A stretch of 60,658 bases of DNA from JAFGHJ01 sp964534175. Lineage in GTDB: Bacteria; Hydrothermota; UBA3072. Position numbers and translations under genes: made by a program. The notes below the pieces were generated by a model that saw only the letters and a program-made list of their open reading frames with translations, made no database searches and was not told where the DNA came from. Location: positions 1 through 60,658 of the forward strand of contig CAZHNS010000013.1 of the NCBI GenBank assembly GCA_964534175.1, read 5' to 3'. Shown here in pieces: positions 56,944 through 60,658 of this stretch. The stretch's first letter is position 1; each line of letters opens with the position of its first letter.

Positions 56944-59265
56944 TTAATTCCCATAAAAACTCTTAATCCATCCCGGTCTTTCGGGTACTTTGCCACTTTG
57001 AAGCATTTCTCTCCATTTTTCATCAGTAAGGCGGTCGTTCATCGGGTGCTTAAATTCATAGTAAGAGAGTAAGGGCCCCACGGCGAGAATTATATCCTTT
57101 GTAGGTCTTTTGTAAGCAACAACTATATAATCTAAATACCCTGATGCTTCTTCTAGGCATTTCTTTGTGTTTAAATCGGTATGAACATCAGCGATTATGG
57201 TGGTTTTTAATCCTTCATCCTCTATATCTCCGATAGAACTTTTTAATCTTTCGGCGAGGTTTCCCAGAAAAACATTATCTTCATTGCTTAAGGGTTTGTT
57301 CTCAACCTGGTTTTTGCATATTTCGTATAGCCTCTCCATAGTTCTGACTAAGGAACTTAATCTTCTTTCTGATTCTGGAGTTAGAACGTTTAAGTCTTTT
57401 AGTCCCGCATAGGCCATTTTTGAAGTGGTTAATATATTTTTGTAGAATTCAGGGAGCGGTTCCAGGAGCCCTTTGGGAGGGGGTGGTGGTGGAGTGTATG
57501 AAGTTATACCCACATGCACGGCTGTGTAACTCTGTTTTGCGTAGAGAATAGTATTGTGTCTTAAGGCAGACCAGGAAGCAAGTGAAGTATTTAACTGTCT
57601 ATCAAGCCAGGCATCGGTCTGCTGATATGTCTGGTATCCTTTTTCCCTTTCAGTTATAAGGGTCTTAAGCGCGTACAGCCAGGACCAGTAAAGGTTACGG
57701 TTCCAATCTTCTTCGGTAAGTGCAGAGAATTCCTCTCTTAAATCTTTTAGCTGGTCATAGTATTTTGGATATTCATCATCGGTGTAGTCTTTGATGTGTT
57801 TCTCAGCTCTTTTACTTCCGAAGACACTAAAAACATCGAGCCCCCGCGGAAAGCCTCTAATAGAATAATATAAATCGGGTTGTATGCGTTCGTCGGGTAT
57901 ATAGACCACTGTAAACTTCTCAGGTATCTTTTCGGGAATAGTTCCTACTGCGGGAGACACAAGTTGACTTAATATGTAAGAATCCGGAATATAACGCTGT
58001 CCCATGAAACGGAGTCCCATAGTTTTTGTAAGTATAGAATCCAATTGTTCTACGGAGGTTAATTCGTGGCCGTTTACCTCTCCCGGATCGATTCCGGCAC
58101 CTCCTGTGCCAGAGAAGATCGCTGGAGGAGTCAGTTTTGAAAGTTCTAAAAGAAATTGTGCGAATTTCTTCTCGTTTTCCAATTCATCTGTTGTGAATTC
58201 GCTGCCGAAAACTTCCCTTAGAGATTCCCTGTAATCATAAATTGTCAAATCGTCGGAAAAACCCGAATAAAATGCGGAAACTTCATAAATTCTATCCCAA
58301 ACTTCAGAGACGCTTCTGCCGTCTTTCAGTTTTAACTTACCGGAGTTTATTGAGATTAAAGAAGCTTGAATAGTTTGGATTTTTGCCGTTTCTCTGTCGG
58401 TCAAAGCTTCTGCGGGTGGGCTTACAGGTCCAAAATTTCCGTGTCCTTTCATAAGAAAAGTCATTCGCCCGTACCACATCATTCCTCTGAAGTATTTTTT
58501 CAGTTCTTCACTTCTTGTGTAATGACCTCTTGGCTTATACTGGCTGTAATCTTCAGGTATTCTGAATAGGGCGTTTTCTCTTGCAGTAGAATAATCGGGT
58601 AGCCCTGCGTGTTCTTCTATTTTGTCGGTTTCCCATTCTACCCATTTTTTGACATAACGAGGTGGGGAAAATTCTAACGTTAGCAATTTCATGGCTACCG
58701 AGAAATAGGCAACGTTTCTCTTTGCCGCTTCCTTCAGGTCTCCGTCGTATTTCTTATAATCGTTTTTTGAAGATTCAAGAAATTTTTCTGTTACTTTTAT
58801 AATGTCGGGATAGAAACTTTCTTCTTCTATTTCTTTTAATGTTTCATCGAAGAGAATATGAAAAAGATGAAGAGGCGTATCCGCTGTTACGTAAATCGGA
58901 ATATTTTCATTGAGAAGGTTTTTATAAAATGTGGTTATATTATCAGTTGCTCCCCTTTTTACAACTACAAAACCATTTTTCTTAAGAAGGTCTTTTTCTT
59001 CCTGTTTTTTAATATATTTGTCCGAAACGGAAGAGAAATTAGTGATTTTGTCTAGGTCAAGAGGAAGTGTATACTGAGGCATGTCGATTGTAAAATCTTC
59101 CTTAATAGGTTTGTAATATTTTAAAAAGGCACTGCTCAAGTCTTTCTCTTTAGATATTGATTGAAGCCGAATGGTCTCCTGGTTGGAAGACGCACAGTTT
59201 AAGAAGTTGAACAAAAAGTTTAATAATAGAAAAAATCTAAGAAAATTACATTTTGATAATTGCAT
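56944..59265 (-). CDS. DUF3160-family lipoprotein
   Basis: 773 aa. FLNCASSNQ is the lipobox (Cys about residue 24). The large mature domain matches DUF3160 by FVVVKRGATDNITTFYKNLLNENIPIYVTADTPLHLFHILFDETLKEIEEESFYPDI, a long helical middle, and the repeated RYIPDSYILSQLVSPAVGTIPE and GTGGAGIDPGEVNGHEL regions. It is mostly helical with many aromatic and Tyr residues. Its function is not known. First gene of a four-gene operon with htpX, pcm and the M50 protease. It has a consensus promoter and GGAGG. Confidence 0.82.
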   Translation of the reverse strand: MQLSKCNFLRFFLLLNFLFNFLNCASSNQETIRLQSISKEKDLSSAFLKYYKPIKEDFTIDMPQYTLPLDLDKITNFSSVSDKYIKKQEEKDLLKKNGFVVVKRGATDNITTFYKNLLNENIPIYVTADTPLHLFHILFDETLKEIEEESFYPDIIKVTEKFLESSKNDYKKYDGDLKEAAKRNVAYFSVAMKLLTLEFSPPRYVKKWVEWETDKIEEHAGLPDYSTARENALFRIPEDYSQYKPRGHYTRSEELKKYFRGMMWYGRMTFLMKGHGNFGPVSPPAEALTDRETAKIQTIQASLISINSGKLKLKDGRSVSEVWDRIYEVSAFYSGFSDDLTIYDYRESLREVFGSEFTTDELENEKKFAQFLLELSKLTPPAIFSGTGGAGIDPGEVNGHELTSVEQLDSILTKTMGLRFMGQRYIPDSYILSQLVSPAVGTIPEKIPEKFTVVYIPDERIQPDLYYSIRGFPRGLDVFSVFGSKRAEKHIKDYTDDEYPKYYDQLKDLREEFSALTEEDWNRNLYWSWLYALKTLITEREKGYQTYQQTDAWLDRQLNTSLASWSALRHNTILYAKQSYTAVHVGITSYTPPPPPPKGLLEPLPEFYKNILTTSKMAYAGLKDLNVLTPESERRLSSLVRTMERLYEICKNQVENKPLSNEDNVFLGNLAERLKSSIGDIEDEGLKTTIIADVHTDLNTKKCLEEASGYLDYIVVAYKRPTKDIILAVGPLLSYYEFKHPMNDRLTDEKWREMLQSGKVPERPGWIKSFYGN

Positions 59266-59285
59266 AAAATGCCTCCTTTTTTATC

Positions 59286-59314
59286 ACTGTAAATTTATTC
59301 GGGAAAAATGTCAA
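59286..59314 (-). promoter_or_regulatory. Promoter of the DUF3160-htpX-pcm-M50 operon
   Basis: Minus strand: TTGACA (59314-59309), a 17-nt spacer, and TACAGT (59291-59286). Confidence 0.72.
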
Positions 59315-59326
59315 GCCCCTGCCTCT

Positions 59327-59430
59327 AGCGTAAACCAAATTAATCTAAAACAAAAACACGGAGACCGCAGAGAGAGAAATATATTTTTGTTTTAATAAAT
59401 CTCATTTTTTACTGCGCTAAGGAGAAGTTT
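59327..59430. repeat. CACAGAG-type dispersed repeat (copy 5)
   Basis: Contains AACACGGAGACCGCAGAGAG near 59356 and CTGCGCTAAGGAGAAG near 59412. Located in the divergent gap before the Ig-like-repeat gene. Confidence 0.55.
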
Positions 59431-59452
59431 TGAGTAATTCAACAAAAAACCC

Positions 59453-59481
59453 TTGACAATTTTACCTAAATCTGTTACAAT
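59453..59481 (+). promoter_or_regulatory. Promoter of the Ig-like-repeat gene
   Basis: A6, CCC, TTGACA (59453-59458), a 17-nt spacer, TACAAT (59476-59481). Confidence 0.83.
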
Positions 59482-59563
59482 GTTCTATGTAGCTTACGTT
59501 TTTAGAAAATGGAGAAAGAAGTATTATTTTTTAACAATAACAAACAAAAAAGGAGGTTTGTCT

Positions 59564-60658
59564 ATGAGACCTAAAAGTATGAGAATTTTGCTCGTCTTTT
59601 CTGTACTGCTTATGTTAGCGTTTACAGGCGAGTTAGCCGCCCAGACGATTTCTTTTGCGCCTGATGGAGAAATGGTTTATTACGGTAACTCAATTGATTT
59701 GACCGCTACCGTAAGTGGTGGAAGCGATCCGGATACCCTTTTATATGCTATTGAAATCGGTGGGGGAAGTCTATCTCCTGATAGTGATACCACCATTTCA
59801 GGTGAGGCAACCGTATCTTTCACAGCGTCAACTACCAATGAGGACGTTACTGTAGCAGTCTATTTGGTTACTGGAGATATGTCGGATACTTTGGATGCCG
59901 ATTCTGTTGATGTACTTGTAAGACCTGCTCCTGAAACTCTTACATTGACTGATCCTGGAGAGGCAATAGTTCCCGACGAGAGTATACTTATAACTGCGAC
60001 CCTTACTGACGAAGATGACGGCGCGGTTGTCGATACTTTAGTAAACTTTTCAATTGCCAGCGGTGATGGCGGCGTATCACCTGCGAGTGATTTAACAGAT
60101 GGTTCCGGTGTGGCAGTAACTACATTAACTGCTGGAAGTAGTGCCGGACCTAGAACTATTAGGGTGGCTGCAAACTGGACGGATGGTACTATTTCTTTGA
60201 CCGATACGGTCGATGTACTGGTGGCAGTCGCACCCACTGATCTTGTTTTTATTACAGGGGACCCCACTCTGGCACTAAACGGAAGTCAGGCAATTCAGGC
60301 AAGACTTACCAGAAGTGGTATCGGTGTTGATGGTTTAGGTGTTTATTTCTTAGTGTCACCAGGTTTAGGCGACGTCGATCCTGAAAGTGATTTAACGGAA
60401 TCTGGTGGTTATGCAAATACTACATACACCGCGGAAACGACAGCCGGTACCGATACGGTGTTTGCAGTTTGGACAGATGAAGAGTTAACCAGGACTGTAT
60501 TAATCGATACATTGATTGTTACCATAAATCCCGGCGCAGCTACAAGTTTAAATGTTACGCCCGGAGACACAATAGTTGTTGTAACCGAGGATGCTACAAT
60601 ATCTGTAGAATTATTAGATGATTTTCTTAACCATGTAGACGCGACAGATCCTGCGCAG
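59564..60658 (+). CDS. Secreted Ig-like-repeat (invasin/Big_1-type) surface protein, partial
   Basis: The first 365 codons of a gene that runs off the window; no stop is reached. A signal peptide (to ELAAQ) is followed by repeated bacterial Ig-like units of roughly 90-100 residues: TISFAPDGEMVYYGNSIDLTATVSGGSDPDTLLYAI, then ETLTLTDPGEAIVPDESILITATLTDEDDGAVVDTLVNFSI, then LVFITGDPTLALNGSQAIQARLTRSGIGVDGLGVYFLV, then TSLNVTPGDTIVVVTEDATISVELLDD. The pattern (GxxxxITATLTDxxGxxVDxxxVxFxI...SPASDLTDxxGxAxTTxTAG) is typical of Big_1 domains. A T9SS domain may exist beyond the edge. It is probably an adhesin or structural surface protein. AGGAGG precedes the ATG. Confidence 0.85.
   Translation, partial: MRPKSMRILLVFSVLLMLAFTGELAAQTISFAPDGEMVYYGNSIDLTATVSGGSDPDTLLYAIEIGGGSLSPDSDTTISGEATVSFTASTTNEDVTVAVYLVTGDMSDTLDADSVDVLVRPAPETLTLTDPGEAIVPDESILITATLTDEDDGAVVDTLVNFSIASGDGGVSPASDLTDGSGVAVTTLTAGSSAGPRTIRVAANWTDGTISLTDTVDVLVAVAPTDLVFITGDPTLALNGSQAIQARLTRSGIGVDGLGVYFLVSPGLGDVDPESDLTESGGYANTTYTAETTAGTDTVFAVWTDEELTRTVLIDTLIVTINPGAATSLNVTPGDTIVVVTEDATISVELLDDFLNHVDATDPAQ

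Noticed and set aside
59860..60267. A 135-codon antisense frame in the Ig-like-repeat gene
   Set aside because: Thr/Ser/Val/Pro-rich shadow of repeated Ig-like codons; the plus strand has promoter, AGGAGG and signal peptide.

Overview
This AT-rich window (roughly 35-40% G+C by eye) is a stretch of bacterial chromosome from a Gram-negative, probably anaerobic, polysaccharide-degrading member of the FCB group or a related candidate phylum. The evidence is five C-terminal type IX secretion (T9SS) sorting domains, many lipoproteins, outer-membrane barrels, two TonB-dependent receptors, a membrane pyrophosphatase and a hydrogenase-maturation protease. I cannot fix the phylum from sequence alone. 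No rRNA, tRNA, CRISPR array, insertion sequence or phage gene was seen.

Layout. 0-12.7 kb: the 3' end of hppA; a giant FG-GAP repeat T9SS protein; a hydrogenase-maturation protease convergent with a HAD phosphatase; a GH28-like beta-helix protein; a second, T9SS-tagged beta-helix protein; a lipoprotein; phosphoglycerate mutase apgM. 12.8-16.8 kb (minus strand): an outer-membrane protein, a PHP histidinol-phosphatase behind ychF, and a DUF4412-like lipoprotein. 16.9-38.7 kb: a plant cell-wall polysaccharide cluster with GH5 mannanase, an unassigned glycosidase-like T9SS protein, two GH10 xylanases, a CapA-like phosphoesterase, a DUF5060/DUF4038 apiosidase-like enzyme, a GH105 unsaturated glycuronyl hydrolase, a transglutaminase-like lipoprotein, an M16 peptidase, GH30 and GH8. 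A radical SAM enzyme, CutA and an M20 amidohydrolase are scattered among them on the minus strand. 39.6-45.9 kb: a tightly overlapping minus-strand operon (barrel protein, lipoprotein, XerC/D recombinase, DUF4159, an ACT-like protein, a membrane-embedded spermidine-synthase-like protein). 46.1-54.5 kb: tatA-tatD, then a membrane protein/HTH/TonB-receptor/TPR operon and a second TonB-receptor/lipoprotein pair. 54.5-59.3 kb: a minus-strand envelope-maintenance operon (DUF3160 lipoprotein, HtpX-like protease with an EF-hand loop, an exported isoaspartate methyltransferase, an M50 protease). 59.6 kb to the edge: the start of an Ig-like-repeat surface protein.

How it works together (inference). 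The secreted GH10, GH30, GH8, GH5 and GH28-type enzymes would cut xylan, mannan and pectin outside the cell; lipoprotein and periplasmic enzymes (GH105, apiosidase-like) would trim side chains. There is no classical SusC/SusD pair next to the glycosidases.

The most unusual signal is non-coding. Many intergenic gaps hold arrays of a short word (7-9 nt) repeated about four times in register, often followed by about four copies of its reverse complement. Each locus uses a different word. Promoters are also unusually legible: consensus TTGACA boxes, often preceded by an A-tract and a C-run, one palindromic bidirectional pair, and a subgroup with a shared -10 TAAATT. Genes for exported proteins carry strong AGGAGG sites, while many cytosolic genes have none and two look leaderless.
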